64,000 bases of DNA from CBDDEH01 sp965226865 (GTDB lineage Bacteria > Chloroflexota > Dehalococcoidia > Lucifugimonadales > JAGWBF01): assembly GCA_965226865.1 (NCBI GenBank), contig CBDDEH010000003.1, forward strand, positions 62,001 to 126,000. Direction: 5' to 3'. This document shows, in pieces, positions 8,413-18,160 of this stretch. Numbering within the stretch: the first letter of the stretch is position 1; every line of letters starts with the position of its first letter. Position numbers and translations under genes: made by a program. The notes under the pieces were generated by a model that made no database searches, was not told the origin of the DNA, and saw nothing but the letters and a program-made list of their open reading frames with translations.

Positions 8413-10185
8413 CTACTTGAGCGTCACCGTCTCCCAGCGCAGGTTCGTGGGAGCACCATCACCTGGCCTCCAGTCGTCGATCCGCTCTCCCACTGCATAG
8501 GGTGTTGGACGTGTCGCTATAGCGGCGGCCCAGTAGGTGTCGTATACAGCGCGGTTGAGTTCCTGCAACTTTCGCGCCCTTTCGTCAATATCGACTATAC
8601 CTACCAACTCGTTGTAGGCCGAGCCAATGAAGGCGGTGTCATGGTAACCTTCTATCAGCCCCCCATCATCACGGCCGTTCATAAAGATGCGTATGTTGGT
8701 GAGCATCGATGGTCTGGCCGAAGGCGAGGTTACTGTTACATTGACCTCGCCCGGGAAGTCTTGGGGAGGGCCAGCCCTGACCCTGCCGATGAAGCCTCCA
8801 AGCTCTATGGGAACGATCTCGGTCTCGATGCCTATGTCTCTCCATGAGCTGGTGATTGCTTGAGCGACATCCAGGCCTGCAGGATTACCGGTGGTGGCCC
8901 AGCTCCACAAGGTTACCTTTTCCCCGGCATATCCCGATTGTTCCAGAAAGCTCTTAGCCCCATCGGGGTCGAAGGGATAAAGCGGCAGGGAGGGATCGTA
9001 ACCCAGAGCAACGGGCGAAAATAGGGCGGTTCCCACCTGGATCTCTTCGGTGCCTGCTGGGTAGAATGCCCTGGCGATGGCATCCCAGTTTACCGCCTGG
9101 ATCAGGGCCTTTCGAAACTCAAGCTTATTCGCGAGTTGGTCAGGTTCGAAGCTCCGCAGGAACGCGAACATCGACGTGCCCACACTCTCAGGACCGCTGA
9201 TTCTGAACCCACGATCCACCATGAGATTGACGTCGGCGGTGTCGATCTCGGCTATGTCGGCCCCGCCTGTCCGCATGAGCGCCGTACGGGTGGTGGCCTC
9301 CGCCGCAACAATCACCTTTAAGGTAGCGTAGGTGGGTGTTCGGCTCTCATCCCAATAGTCTTCGTTTACCTCGAACTCGAAGAACTCACCGATATTCCGG
9401 TCCACGAACTTGAAAGGCCCGCTGCCCAGCGGATCGTCCTCGAAGCCCCCGGAAGTTCCCACCTTGTCGTAGTGGTGCTTGGGGAGGATAGTCATGTCAG
9501 CCTCGAGGGGACCCATGTTTGGAATAAAAGTGATGTTCGGCGATGTGAGGTGTATTTTCGCGGTGTATTGGTCAACGATCTCTACGTTGTCTAGCGAGGC
9601 GCCCAACAAACCACAGCCCACGCAGCTTGCTTCCTCACGCGCGTAGTACTCCATGCTGAATTTCAGGTCTTCCGAAGTGATCTCCACCCCGTCGTGCCAC
9701 AGGGCACCTTGTTTTAACGTGACTGTGTATACCTGACCATCGGTGGTGTCCAGGCTGTTCAGGATGCCAAGGTCGAAGCTTGGTATGCCGTCCTCGTCGG
9801 CACCGATGAAATAATCGTACATCGCGCCAAGGTAGACCAGCTCAAGACCGGTAGACAGCGACTTGTCCAGAACGTCTTTACCAAAACCAGGCACTGCTAC
9901 GGCGACCTTGCCCTGGGGCCTTATTGGGGCCGGTGTAGCCGTTGGCTGAGGGGTCGGAGTAACTACCACAGTCTCCCGTACAGTCACTCCCTTGGTGACC
10001 TCAACCGTCTCTTTCACCGGCACTTCTTTGGTGACCTCAACTACCTTTGTTACCTCGACGGTCTCTTTAACCACCACCGGAGTGGATGTGGCGTCGTCAC
10101 CGCACGCGGCCGCGACGAGCAACACTATGGCCATCATCATGGCTAGGCCGCCCAGAACAGCAAACCTCCCTTTCCTTGCTACCAT
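8413..10185 (-). CDS. ABC transporter substrate-binding lipoprotein (family 5, peptide/Opp-type), copy 1
   Basis: 590 residues. A lipoprotein signal peptide runs to Cys28 (VAAAC lipobox), followed by a low-complexity Val-Thr-Lys-Glu linker (VVEVTKEVPVKETVEVTK) and TPTPQPTATPAP, a style common in Chloroflexota lipoproteins. The mature part is a family-5 solute-binding protein: LVYLGAMYDYF, AKLKEGAxWHDGVEITSEDLKFSMEYYA-like core, and DPLGSGPFKFV. It would sit outside the membrane and hand peptides or other substrates to the OppBCDF-type components encoded at 13.3-15.3 and 22.3-24.1 kb. A second, very similar copy lies immediately upstream on the same strand. It has its own promoter at 10244-10273. 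Confidence 0.9.
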   Translation of the reverse strand: MVARKGRFAVLGGLAMMMAIVLLVAAACGDDATSTPVVVKETVEVTKVVEVTKEVPVKETVEVTKGVTVRETVVVTPTPQPTATPAPIRPQGKVAVAVPGFGKDVLDKSLSTGLELVYLGAMYDYFIGADEDGIPSFDLGILNSLDTTDGQVYTVTLKQGALWHDGVEITSEDLKFSMEYYAREEASCVGCGLLGASLDNVEIVDQYTAKIHLTSPNITFIPNMGPLEADMTILPKHHYDKVGTSGGFEDDPLGSGPFKFVDRNIGEFFEFEVNEDYWDESRTPTYATLKVIVAAEATTRTALMRTGGADIAEIDTADVNLMVDRGFRISGPESVGTSMFAFLRSFEPDQLANKLEFRKALIQAVNWDAIARAFYPAGTEEIQVGTALFSPVALGYDPSLPLYPFDPDGAKSFLEQSGYAGEKVTLWSWATTGNPAGLDVAQAITSSWRDIGIETEIVPIELGGFIGRVRAGPPQDFPGEVNVTVTSPSARPSMLTNIRIFMNGRDDGGLIEGYHDTAFIGSAYNELVGIVDIDERARKLQELNRAVYDTYWAAAIATRPTPYAVGERIDDWRPGDGAPTNLRWETVTLK

Positions 10186-10243
10186 TTCTCCCCCTACTTG
10201 ATAAAGTTGAAACCCGCCGGTATGAATGTGCGAGTCGGCAGTC

Positions 10244-10273
10244 AGGCTAGCGCATCCGACCTAAAGGCGTCAA
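10244..10273 (-). promoter_or_regulatory. Promoter of substrate-binding protein copy 1
   Basis: On the minus strand TTGACG (10273-10268), an 18-base spacer, then TAGCCT (10249-10244), about 60 bases before the start at 10185. Copy 2 has the same layout with a matching GCTAGC block, which supports the call. Confidence 0.55.
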
Positions 10274-10389
10274 GATTCCGGGCCACCCTTCCCTACCTGC
10301 TCAAGTGTGGCCTCGACACCTCGTCAGGATGTAGCCAAACCTATTTCGCAATTAGAACGGGATGATTGAAGAGTATCTTCGTCTCGTTG

Positions 10390-12156
10390 TTACTTTAGTC
10401 TGATTGTTTCGTACCTAAGATATATGGGTCCCCCATTTCCGGGCCTCCAATCAGCGATCCGCTGACCCATAGCATATGGCGAAGAGCGCAGTGCAACCGG
10501 GGCAGCCCAGTAAGTGTCATATAGTTGCCGGTTCAACTCCCGCAGTCTCCGTTCCAGCGCATTTATATCTGTGATGGCTATTAGTTCATTGTAGCTCGAG
10601 TCGATGAACCCTTGGTCGAAGTAGCCCTCGACCAGACCTCCGGCAGCGTGACTAGCCATGAAAATACGTATATTGTTCAGCATCGATGGTCTGGCCGAAG
10701 GCGCGGTCAACGTTACATTAACGGGTGAACCGAAGTCCTGGGGATCGACCCTGACCTTTCCGATGAATGTCCCAAGTTCCACGGGAACGATTTCCGCGTT
10801 GATACCAACGTCTCTCCACGCGCTGGTAATTGCCTGGGGGACGTCCAGTCCCGTGGGGTTACCGGTGATGACCCAACTCCAAAAGGACACCTTTTCGCCA
10901 TCATATCCCGATTGCTCCAGCAGGGTCTTGGCACCCTCAGGATCAAATGGGTAGGGTGGCAGAGAGGGGTCATAACCCAGGGCCGCCGGGGTGAAGAGGG
11001 GAGTGCCCAAGGGTACGTCTTCTGTCCCGACAGGGTAAAAGGCTTGGGCAATGGCCGTCCAGTTCACGGACTGAATCAATGCCTTACGAAACTCTATTTT
11101 GTTGGCGAGTTGGTCAGGTTCGAAGCTCCTGAGGAACATGAACGTAGCCGACCCAATGTTCTGAGGCCCACCGATCCTGAAGCCTAATTCAGCCATTCTA
11201 TTGACGTCGGGGAGGTCAACCTCAGAGATGTCGGCTCCACCCGTTCTTAGGAGCGCAACCCGGGTGCTTGCTTCTGATGCTACGATTACCAAGAGGGTGG
11301 CAATAGTAGGCGTTCTGACTGGGTCCCAATAGGCCTCGTTGGCCTCAAACTCGATGAATTCGCCGATATTTCGGTCTACAAATCTAAATGGTCCACTGCC
11401 CAGAGGGTCGTCTTCGAAGCCTCCATCGATTCCTACCTTTTCGAAGTGGTGCTTGGGGAGAATAGTTAGGTCCGCTTCCAGCGGGCCCAAGTTCGGAATG
11501 AAGGTAACGTTGGGTTGGGTTAGATGAATTCTGGCGGTGTATTTGTCAACGATCTCGACTCGATCGAGCGAGCTCTTTACGAAACCGCACGCGATACAGG
11601 TGGAGGCTTCTCTGGCATAGTGTTCCAAACTGAACTTGATATCATCGGATGTAACCTCTACGCCATCGTGCCATGTAGCACCCTCTTTTAGCTTGGCTGT
11701 GTATACCTGGCCATCCGTGGTGTCCAAGCTTTCCAGGATACCCCAGTCAAAGCTGAGTTGACCGTCTTGCTCAGCGCCAATGAAGAAGTCGTACATAGCG
11801 CCAACATAACCGAGGTCGCCGGACAGTGATTTGTCCAGCTTCTCTTGCCCGAAGGTGGTTTGAACCACCGTGACTTTCCCAGATGGGGCTGGGGGTGCCG
11901 CTGGGGCCGTTGTAGCCGTTGGCTGAGGGGTCGGAGTGACTATCACGGTCTCCCGTACTTCCTTGGTGACCTCGACGGTCTCTTTCACCGGCACTTCCTT
12001 GGTGACCTCGACTACCTTTGTTACCTCTACGGTCTCTTTGACCACCACTGGAGTAGAAGTGGCGTCGTCCCCACACGCGACCGAGACGAGGAGCACGACG
12101 GCCATCATCATGGCCAAACTACTTAGAACAGTGAGTCGCCCTTTGCTGAGGCTCAA
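10390..12156 (-). CDS. ABC transporter substrate-binding lipoprotein (family 5, peptide/Opp-type), copy 2
   Basis: 588 residues, colinear with copy 1 from the signal peptide (Cys28, LVSVAC lipobox) through the VTKEV linker to the last residues (RPGNGGPIYLRYETIRLK against RPGDGAPTNLRWETVTLK). Long blocks are identical or nearly so, for example DATSTPVVVKETVEVTKVVE and SFEPDQLANK, so the pair arose by tandem duplication and has since diverged. The ligand pockets may now differ. The start at 12156 is supported by AGGAG-like sequence just upstream. It is an extracytoplasmic lipoprotein for the Opp/Dpp-type transporter in this island. Confidence 0.9.
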   Translation of the reverse strand: MSLSKGRLTVLSSLAMMMAVVLLVSVACGDDATSTPVVVKETVEVTKVVEVTKEVPVKETVEVTKEVRETVIVTPTPQPTATTAPAAPPAPSGKVTVVQTTFGQEKLDKSLSGDLGYVGAMYDFFIGAEQDGQLSFDWGILESLDTTDGQVYTAKLKEGATWHDGVEVTSDDIKFSLEHYAREASTCIACGFVKSSLDRVEIVDKYTARIHLTQPNVTFIPNLGPLEADLTILPKHHFEKVGIDGGFEDDPLGSGPFRFVDRNIGEFIEFEANEAYWDPVRTPTIATLLVIVASEASTRVALLRTGGADISEVDLPDVNRMAELGFRIGGPQNIGSATFMFLRSFEPDQLANKIEFRKALIQSVNWTAIAQAFYPVGTEDVPLGTPLFTPAALGYDPSLPPYPFDPEGAKTLLEQSGYDGEKVSFWSWVITGNPTGLDVPQAITSAWRDVGINAEIVPVELGTFIGKVRVDPQDFGSPVNVTLTAPSARPSMLNNIRIFMASHAAGGLVEGYFDQGFIDSSYNELIAITDINALERRLRELNRQLYDTYWAAPVALRSSPYAMGQRIADWRPGNGGPIYLRYETIRLK

Positions 12157-12223
12157 TTCGCACTCCTAGAAATAAGGATTCAGATGTACCGTTACTTTAT
12201 GACAACAACTTGGGTTGCCTGAC

Positions 12224-12253
12224 ACGCTAGCACAAATGACTTGCGAGCGTCAA
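12224..12253 (-). promoter_or_regulatory. Promoter of substrate-binding protein copy 2
   Basis: On the minus strand TTGACG (12253-12248), 18 bases, TAGCGT (12229-12224), about 70 bases before the start at 12156. Spacing and boxes match the promoter of copy 1, so the promoter was duplicated with the gene or both are under the same control. Confidence 0.55.
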
Positions 12254-12366
12254 GAAATTCCGTCACTACTTCCTCAACATCAAATCATAGCTACCGGCCC
12301 TAGGGTTGACAGCCTATTACCTCCAATGTATTGTTTGCCCATTGGAAAGGGGACCAAGTAAAGGAT

Positions 12367-13185
12367 ATGGCTGAGGGACAGGCAAGGCTAGCAGGCAAAG
12401 TGGCTATTGTGACTGGCGCAGGGGCTAGTGGGCCTGGCATCGGCACCGGCAAGGCCTTCTCGATCTTGTTCGCTCGCCAGGGAGCCAAGGTGGCGCTGGT
12501 GGATCAAAGTGCCGACAATGCCGAAGTGACCTTGGGAGAAATTCGCAGCGAGGGGGGCGAAGCCTTCGTCATACCAGGTGACGTTAGCAGTCTGGATGAC
12601 TGCAGGCGGGTGGTTGACCTCGTTGTAGAACGGTACGGACGGCTGGACATTCTCGTGAATAACGCGGGTATCGCCGGTTTTGGGACCGCGTTGGATGTGG
12701 CAGAAGAGACCTGGGATCGCGTGATGGACGTGAACGTCAAGAGCATGATGTTAATGAGCAAGTTCGCTATACCTAGGATGGTGGAGAGCGGAGGGGGTTC
12801 CTTGGTCAACATCTCCTCTCTCGCTGCCTGGAGAGCTAGTCCCCCAGATGCCCTAGCCTACTCTGTATCCAAGGCAGGCGTCGTTTCACTAACCGTATCC
12901 ATGGCCGTGGCGCACGCCCGGGACGGCATCAGGGTCAACTGCATACTGCCTGGCAACATCAACACCCCTATGGCGACCTCCCACCTTAACCTCACTGAGG
13001 AGATGGTAGAAGCCCGGGCACAGTTCACGCCTCTTGGAACTCAGGGTACTGCTTGGGACATAGCCTGGGCTGGACTGTTTTTTGCTAGCGATGAGTCACG
13101 CTGGATCACGGGCGTGTCGATACCTGTGGACGGTGGCAGTCTTTGTGTTGTCGGCCCCTATCAACCAGCTCCACTCAGAAGCTAG
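12367..13185 (+). CDS. Short-chain dehydrogenase/reductase
   Basis: 272 residues from ATG 12367, chosen because the protein then starts just before the first strand (LAGKVAIVTG) and GTAAAGG precedes it; the frame is open 36 bases further up. The cofactor motif is TGAGASGPGIGTG, longer than usual between the glycines. NNAG, the catalytic Ser (NISSLA) and YSVSK are all present, so it should be an active NAD(P)-dependent alcohol/ketone oxidoreductase. The C-terminal GVSIPVDGGS is typical of the FabG-like classical subfamily. It is divergent from the binding-protein genes and upstream of oppD-oppF, on the same strand as they are. Confidence 0.88.
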   Translation: MAEGQARLAGKVAIVTGAGASGPGIGTGKAFSILFARQGAKVALVDQSADNAEVTLGEIRSEGGEAFVIPGDVSSLDDCRRVVDLVVERYGRLDILVNNAGIAGFGTALDVAEETWDRVMDVNVKSMMLMSKFAIPRMVESGGGSLVNISSLAAWRASPPDALAYSVSKAGVVSLTVSMAVAHARDGIRVNCILPGNINTPMATSHLNLTEEMVEARAQFTPLGTQGTAWDIAWAGLFFASDESRWITGVSIPVDGGSLCVVGPYQPAPLRS

Positions 13186-13278
13186 TAACAGGCTGCGGAA
13201 GACATAATGTCTAACTATCTCGAGACGGAGACATTCTTGTAGGCCGTCCGATGCGGAACCTCACGAGTTAGCTACAAT

Positions 13279-14268
13279 ATGAGTGAAGAGAGTCCTATAT
13301 TAGAGGTACGGGATCTCCGAACCTATTTCTTCCTACGCCGTGGGATTGTGAAAGCAGTCGATGGGGTGAGCTTTACCCTAAACCGGGGAGAGACACTTGG
13401 ACTGGTAGGTGAGTCCGGCTGTGGCAAAAGCATGACTGCCCTCTCCATCCTGCGGGTGATACCGAAGCCTGCTGCGAGAATCGTGGGAGGAGAAGTGTTA
13501 TTTGATGGCCGCGATATATTGCAGCTTACCGAAGATGAGATGCGCCACCTGCGGGGTCGCCAGATGGCTATGATCTTGCAAGACCCCATGACCTCGTTGA
13601 ATCCCGTCTTCACCATCGGTGATCAGTTGAGAGAGGCGATTACAACCCATCGAAGAGTGACCCGCCCTTCGCTCAAATCCCAGACAATTGATCTCCTGCA
13701 GATGGTAAAGATGCCATCGGCAAACGTCAGGGTAGGCCAGTTCCCACACCAAATGAGCGGGGGTATGCGCCAACGAGTGGTTGGCGCCATGTCATTGGCC
13801 AACGAGCCTAATCTCATCATTGCAGATGAGCCTACAACCTCCCTAGACGTGACGATCCAAGCCCAGTACTTGCGGCTATTAAAGGAGTTACAGGAGGAGA
13901 CTGGCAGCTCCATCATCTTCATCACCCATGATTTTGGAATAGTGGCAAAGATGTGCGATAAGGTGGCGGTGATGTACGCTGGCAAGATAGTGGAGGCAGG
14001 CCCGGTACGAGAGATTTTTAACAACCCAAGCCATCCCTACACGCAGGCGCTACTCAAATCGGTGCCGAACGTAGACGAACGAGTAGACCGCCTCTATTCG
14101 ATCCAGGGGCACCCCCCGTCTCTGTCGGACATCCCACAAGGCTGCACCTTTGCACCGCGCTGTCCGTTCGTGATGGATGTGTGTCGCGAAAAATTTCCCC
14201 CGAGCGTAACCGTGGGTGCCGATCATGCAGCGAGTTGTTGGCTCCGCGTAGAGGAAGAGCATGACTAG
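13279..14268 (+). CDS. Peptide/Opp-type ABC transporter ATP-binding protein (OppD/DppD-like)
   Basis: 329 residues. Walker A GESGCGKS near 50-57, signature MSGGMRQR, Walker B LIIADEPTT and the switch ITHDFG are all intact. The C-terminal oligopeptide/dipeptide extension has the Cys-rich CTFAPRCPF...C pattern found in OppD/DppD proteins, some of which bind an iron-sulfur cluster. It hydrolyses ATP on the cytoplasmic side of the importer. Its stop overlaps the start of the oppF-like gene by eight bases, so the two are coupled. There is no good ribosome site before ATG 13279. Confidence 0.92.
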   Translation: MSEESPILEVRDLRTYFFLRRGIVKAVDGVSFTLNRGETLGLVGESGCGKSMTALSILRVIPKPAARIVGGEVLFDGRDILQLTEDEMRHLRGRQMAMILQDPMTSLNPVFTIGDQLREAITTHRRVTRPSLKSQTIDLLQMVKMPSANVRVGQFPHQMSGGMRQRVVGAMSLANEPNLIIADEPTTSLDVTIQAQYLRLLKELQEETGSSIIFITHDFGIVAKMCDKVAVMYAGKIVEAGPVREIFNNPSHPYTQALLKSVPNVDERVDRLYSIQGHPPSLSDIPQGCTFAPRCPFVMDVCREKFPPSVTVGADHAASCWLRVEEEHD

Positions 14269-15286
14269 CCCACTGCTTGAAGTGAGGAACCTCACCAAAT
14301 ACTTTCCTATCAAGAAGGGGTTCCCTCCCTTTAGCTCAGTAAGTTTTGTGAAGGCTGTGGATGGCGTGTCCTTCTCGTTGCAAGAAGGAGATACATGGGC
14401 ACTCGTCGGGGAATCTGGCTGTGGCAAGACCACAACCGCCCGCCTGATACTCCTCCTGGAGAAGCCCGATAGCGGAGCGATACTCTTCCGAGGCGGGGAT
14501 ATAAACGAGCTCCGCAGTAAACAGCTCAAAGAATACCGCGCCGGATGTCAAGCTGTGTTCCAGGACCCATACAGCTCGCTGAACCCAAGAATACGGGCCG
14601 GTTCCATTGTTGCAGAGCCGATGGTGATTAACGGATACGGGTCATCCAAGGAGATCGAGGAACGGGTGAAATCGCTTTTCGATCAGGTGGGACTCGACCC
14701 GAGCACCACGGGTAACTTCCCCCACGAATTTAGCGGCGGGCAGCGACAGCGCATCGCTTTGGCGAGGGCTCTCTCGCTCAATCCTAGCCTGATCGTCCTG
14801 GATGAGCCAGTTTCTTCCCTTGACGTATCCATCCGAGCCCAGGTCATGAATCTGTTCAAAGATTTACAGGAAAAGCTTGGACTCACTTATCTTTTGATCG
14901 CTCACGACTTGGCAACTGTCCGTTACATGACCCAAAAGATAGCCGTGATGTATCTTGGGAAGATAGTCGAAATAACAGACACGGAAGAGCTGTTCATGAA
15001 CCCGCTCCATCCTTACACCCAGGCCCTATTGTCAGCTACATTGCCATCCCACCCTGACATAAAGCGCGAGGAAATCATCCTCCCAGGAGAGGTGCCCAGC
15101 CCTATAGATCCTCCTTCCGGTTGCCGATTCCGCACTCGCTGCCTCTACGCAAGGGAAATCTGCTCGCAGGAGCCGGACTTGTTGGAGTCGGCCGAGGGGC
15201 ACGTTACCGCGTGCCACAAAATGAACAACCCTGAATACGCATCGTCCAGGGATCTGACGCCGACTCAAGCGAGTAAAACGGGATAA
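14261..15286 (+). CDS. Peptide/Opp-type ABC transporter ATP-binding protein (OppF/DppF-like)
   Basis: 341 residues. Walker A GESGCGKTT, signature FSGGQRQR, Walker B LIVLDEP and the H-loop IAHDLA are present. The insertion KKGFPPFSSVSFVKAVDGVSF at the N-terminus and the C-terminal CRFRTRCLYA...C segment are typical of OppF/DppF. It forms a heterodimer with the product of the overlapping upstream gene. The permease subunits are encoded 7 kb away at 22267-24077 rather than next to it, so enzyme genes have been inserted between the two halves of the system. Confidence 0.92.
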   Translation: MTSPLLEVRNLTKYFPIKKGFPPFSSVSFVKAVDGVSFSLQEGDTWALVGESGCGKTTTARLILLLEKPDSGAILFRGGDINELRSKQLKEYRAGCQAVFQDPYSSLNPRIRAGSIVAEPMVINGYGSSKEIEERVKSLFDQVGLDPSTTGNFPHEFSGGQRQRIALARALSLNPSLIVLDEPVSSLDVSIRAQVMNLFKDLQEKLGLTYLLIAHDLATVRYMTQKIAVMYLGKIVEITDTEELFMNPLHPYTQALLSATLPSHPDIKREEIILPGEVPSPIDPPSGCRFRTRCLYAREICSQEPDLLESAEGHVTACHKMNNPEYASSRDLTPTQASKTG

Positions 15287-15362
15287 AAACTCAACGAGCC
15301 TCGTTGGATTAAGTGAAGTCAGACAAGGGCGTCTTAAGTCGTCAAAAGAAGGAGTGTGGGCT

Positions 15363-16661
15363 ATGGAGACCACGGGTGGAGACAGACCCTGGGAAGGGGA
15401 TGGATACGCCGTAAGCCCTTACAACTTCGTCCCGGAAGTACAGCAACAATATGAGTTCCGGCAGCCTGTGGTAATTCAGGATTGGACGCTGTTAAAACTC
15501 GATCATCTTCCTGCAAGCCGCATGTACTCCTTGGATGAATATAAGGAGGTCGCCAGCCTTCTGGACGAAGCTGGCGTACAGGAGGCGGTCTATCTTGCTT
15601 ACCAGTATGGGACCGCAAAAGACGACCGTGTCTGGGAAGCCCTTCAGGCCATCGCAAAGCTGGGCCTGAATCTAAAGCTACGGGTCCAGGGTCTGTTTGC
15701 GACATGGGGCGCGGGTGAGTACAGGCAACGGATAGACAAAATCGTTGACAGCGGTGCGGGTTCCCTTGGCCTCTCTGCGGCGCCGGCCAGAGCTCAGCTC
15801 GGGCATGGGCCACAGGGCTCCGAGTCCGATGAGCGACTGCGTGAGTTGCCCAAGGCTATCGAGTATGCCCGCAAAAAGGGGTTGGGTGTGTGCGTTTCGA
15901 CGGTTTACATCGGAGCAGACGGAGACTTCCTCCAGGATTTCCAGGCGGTTATCGATCGGCAAAACTACTATTTGGATCATGGAGCCGACAGTCTGGTAAT
16001 GGCAGATTCGAGGGGTACTTCTACCCCTGAAGCGACGAGGTTTTTGGTGCAAAAGCTTCGTGCGGGGTTGGTGAGTGATGTCCCGATCTTTTTCCACGCC
16101 AGAGACAACTTTGGAACCGCCTCGGCCCTTGTGCTGGCGGCGACTTCCGCCGGGGCCTGGCCTCAGGTCTCTGTTAATGCTATCGGTGACCAGAGCTTCG
16201 CCAGTCTGGAAGAAGTAGCCATGTGCCTGGAATTACTCTACGGGGTCCGAACGGGCATCAAATTGGACAGGCTGAGGCAGCTTTCCGCGGCCGTAGAAAG
16301 GATTACCGGAATACCCCAGTTACCTTACAAACCGATTACCGGAGAGCATAACACTTACGTAGATTATCCGCCCCACTATCTTGGCTACGTCAAGGGTAAG
16401 AGCTATAGGCAGCTGGATCTGAGCCCCTATGACATTGGGTTGGTTGACATGACTCCGACTCCTATCATGTCCTATGGCCTGCTGAGTCATGAGGTGGTCA
16501 GGGCCAAGCTGGAGCAGATGGGACTTTCCGCTGGACAGGGCAATGTCCAAGAAGTCTATAATGCGTTAAAGCGGCGACTCGATTCCCTCGGCAATAAATT
16601 TCCGGTTATGCTCAATGAAGCCGAGGTTCAAGATATATTCAGGAAGACACTAGAGGAATGA
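15363..16661 (+). CDS. HMG-CoA lyase/IPMS-like (DRE-TIM fold) protein, paralogue 3 with HxR instead of HxH
   Basis: 432 residues from ATG 15363, which has AAGGAG nine bases upstream; a GTG three codons earlier is less likely. It is colinear with the proteins at 1566 and 4133: VSPYNFVPEV, VIQDWT (Asp40), LLYGVRTGI and LDSLGNKFPVMLNEAEV. The barrel motif is FHARDN, so the second metal-binding His of HxH is Arg247 (His245 kept), and NAIGDQSFASLE replaces the canonical GERxGN. With both the usual Arg and several ligands changed, this copy may not bind metal in the standard way. The MmgE/PrpD gene follows after 19 bases, probably cotranscribed. Confidence 0.78.
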   Translation: METTGGDRPWEGDGYAVSPYNFVPEVQQQYEFRQPVVIQDWTLLKLDHLPASRMYSLDEYKEVASLLDEAGVQEAVYLAYQYGTAKDDRVWEALQAIAKLGLNLKLRVQGLFATWGAGEYRQRIDKIVDSGAGSLGLSAAPARAQLGHGPQGSESDERLRELPKAIEYARKKGLGVCVSTVYIGADGDFLQDFQAVIDRQNYYLDHGADSLVMADSRGTSTPEATRFLVQKLRAGLVSDVPIFFHARDNFGTASALVLAATSAGAWPQVSVNAIGDQSFASLEEVAMCLELLYGVRTGIKLDRLRQLSAAVERITGIPQLPYKPITGEHNTYVDYPPHYLGYVKGKSYRQLDLSPYDIGLVDMTPTPIMSYGLLSHEVVRAKLEQMGLSAGQGNVQEVYNALKRRLDSLGNKFPVMLNEAEVQDIFRKTLEE

Positions 16662-16680
16662 AACTAGCTCGAGAAGGGCA

Positions 16681-18063
16681 ATGGGTGTTACCGAGTCCCT
16701 CGCTAGATGGTTAGTCGACACGGGCTATGAGGCCATGCCTCCGGAGGCCGTTGACTCCGCCAAAGAAGTGATCTTGGATACCCTGGGCGTAACCCTGGCC
16801 GGTGCGACCCAACCGGTAAGTCGACTGGCCATTGACTATGCCCGAAATGCGGGCGGTACACCTGAAGCGGGCGTAATCAGCGGTGGGTACAAAACGGGTG
16901 CATCTAGTGCCGCCTTCGCCAATGGTATCTCAGCCAGCGCGTTGGATTTCGACGTTACCTTTTTGCCGCTGGGCCATCCGGTCTGCACGGTCTTTCCCGC
17001 TGCTTTCGCGATAGCGGAAAAACTCGGTGTGAAGGGCCGGAACCTTATCGAAGCGGTTGTCATTGGAATTGAGGTCCAAACGAAGGTAGGTTATGGCTAT
17101 AGCATTCAGGAGGGGCCAGCTAGAGGGTCCAGCGTGGGTGTGTACGGTGTGCTTGGTGCTACCGCTACATCTGCGAAGCTCCTCGGCCTGGACCAGTGGC
17201 AGACCCGCATGGCCTTTGGTATAGCGGCTTCACATGCCAGCGGAAACAAGAAAAATTCAGGGACCATGGCCAAACCCTACCATGCAGGTAATGCCGCTTC
17301 CGGTGGTGTGCTTGGTGCCCTGTTAGCCAAAGCTGGCTGGACGGCCAGTTCCGAGCCGTTGGAAGGGCCTTCGGGCTTTGCCGATGAGTTTATGGATGGC
17401 CGATACGATCCCAGTGTTACCGTCGCGGCCTTGGGAAACCCTCTCAGCATCGTGGAACCGGGTGCAGCTATTAAAACTATCCCGACGTGCCATCGGAACC
17501 TCCGCGGGGTCGCAGCCGTCCTCAAAATAGTGACGGACTACGACATCAAGCCAGAGCAAGTAGAGCGGGTTACCGTATCAGTACCCCACGCAGGTTGGAT
17601 GAACCAGCCGGACCCGGATAGCGGGCTGATGGCTAAAGTAAGTCTTCAGTTCAACCTCGCAGAGGCCATCCTGAAACGTAAGGTCGACATCGATAGCTTC
17701 GACGACCGGAGACTGGACGAGCCCGAAGTGCGCAGCGTGATGCAAAGGGTAAAGCTCCTTGTAGACCATTCGATCCCGTCTCAATATCGAGATGCATGTA
17801 ATCCCGTGACTGTCCGTCTGAAGGACGGACGTGAACTGACCGAACGGGTGGACGTGGTACACGGGGAGTGGGGCGACCAGCTCAGCCTGGACGAGGTCAT
17901 CGATAAGTACCGCGATAATGCGATGCGCGTGCTATCACCAAACGAATGCGACCGTAGCATAGAGATGGTGCTCAACCTAGAAAAGCTGGACAGCATTGCC
18001 GAACTTACGGATTTAGCTACGTACGGCGCTGCCCAGACTGCATCCCGCCAGACTGCATCCTGA
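16681..18063 (+). CDS. MmgE/PrpD family protein
   Basis: 460 residues, the usual length. The all-helical N-terminal domain begins VTESLARWLVDTGYEAMPPEAV and continues with ILDTLGVTLAGA and SASALDFDVTFLPLGHP; the C-terminal part contains KTIPTCHRNLRG and VERVTVSVPHAGW. The family includes 2-methylcitrate dehydratase (PrpD), cis-aconitate decarboxylase and many uncharacterised dehydratases or lyases. In this setting, directly after a DRE-TIM lyase-like gene, a hydratase, dehydratase or decarboxylase step on a di- or tricarboxylate is reasonable but unproven. The C-terminus repeats QTASRQTAS, an imperfect duplication. Confidence 0.85.
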   Translation: MGVTESLARWLVDTGYEAMPPEAVDSAKEVILDTLGVTLAGATQPVSRLAIDYARNAGGTPEAGVISGGYKTGASSAAFANGISASALDFDVTFLPLGHPVCTVFPAAFAIAEKLGVKGRNLIEAVVIGIEVQTKVGYGYSIQEGPARGSSVGVYGVLGATATSAKLLGLDQWQTRMAFGIAASHASGNKKNSGTMAKPYHAGNAASGGVLGALLAKAGWTASSEPLEGPSGFADEFMDGRYDPSVTVAALGNPLSIVEPGAAIKTIPTCHRNLRGVAAVLKIVTDYDIKPEQVERVTVSVPHAGWMNQPDPDSGLMAKVSLQFNLAEAILKRKVDIDSFDDRRLDEPEVRSVMQRVKLLVDHSIPSQYRDACNPVTVRLKDGRELTERVDVVHGEWGDQLSLDEVIDKYRDNAMRVLSPNECDRSIEMVLNLEKLDSIAELTDLATYGAAQTASRQTAS

Positions 18064-18092
18064 TAGATACATCCAGCGCGGCTCGACTTTTC

Positions 18093-18121
18093 TTGACAAC
18101 ATACCAAAGTGCCCAGATAAT
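18093..18121 (+). promoter_or_regulatory. Promoter of amidohydrolase copy 1
   Basis: TTGACA at 18093, 17-base spacer, GATAAT at 18116-18121, 40 bases before ATG 18161. The same promoter stands before copy 2, so it has been conserved since the duplication. Confidence 0.7.
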
Positions 18122-18160
18122 GCGGCCACAACGGCTCAAAACCAATCCGAGAGGTAAGTC

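Noticed and set aside
9992..12169. Val-Thr-Ser repeat proteins on the plus strand at 9992-10201 and 11936-12169
   Set aside because: They are mirror readings of the repetitive lipoprotein linkers encoded on the minus strand.
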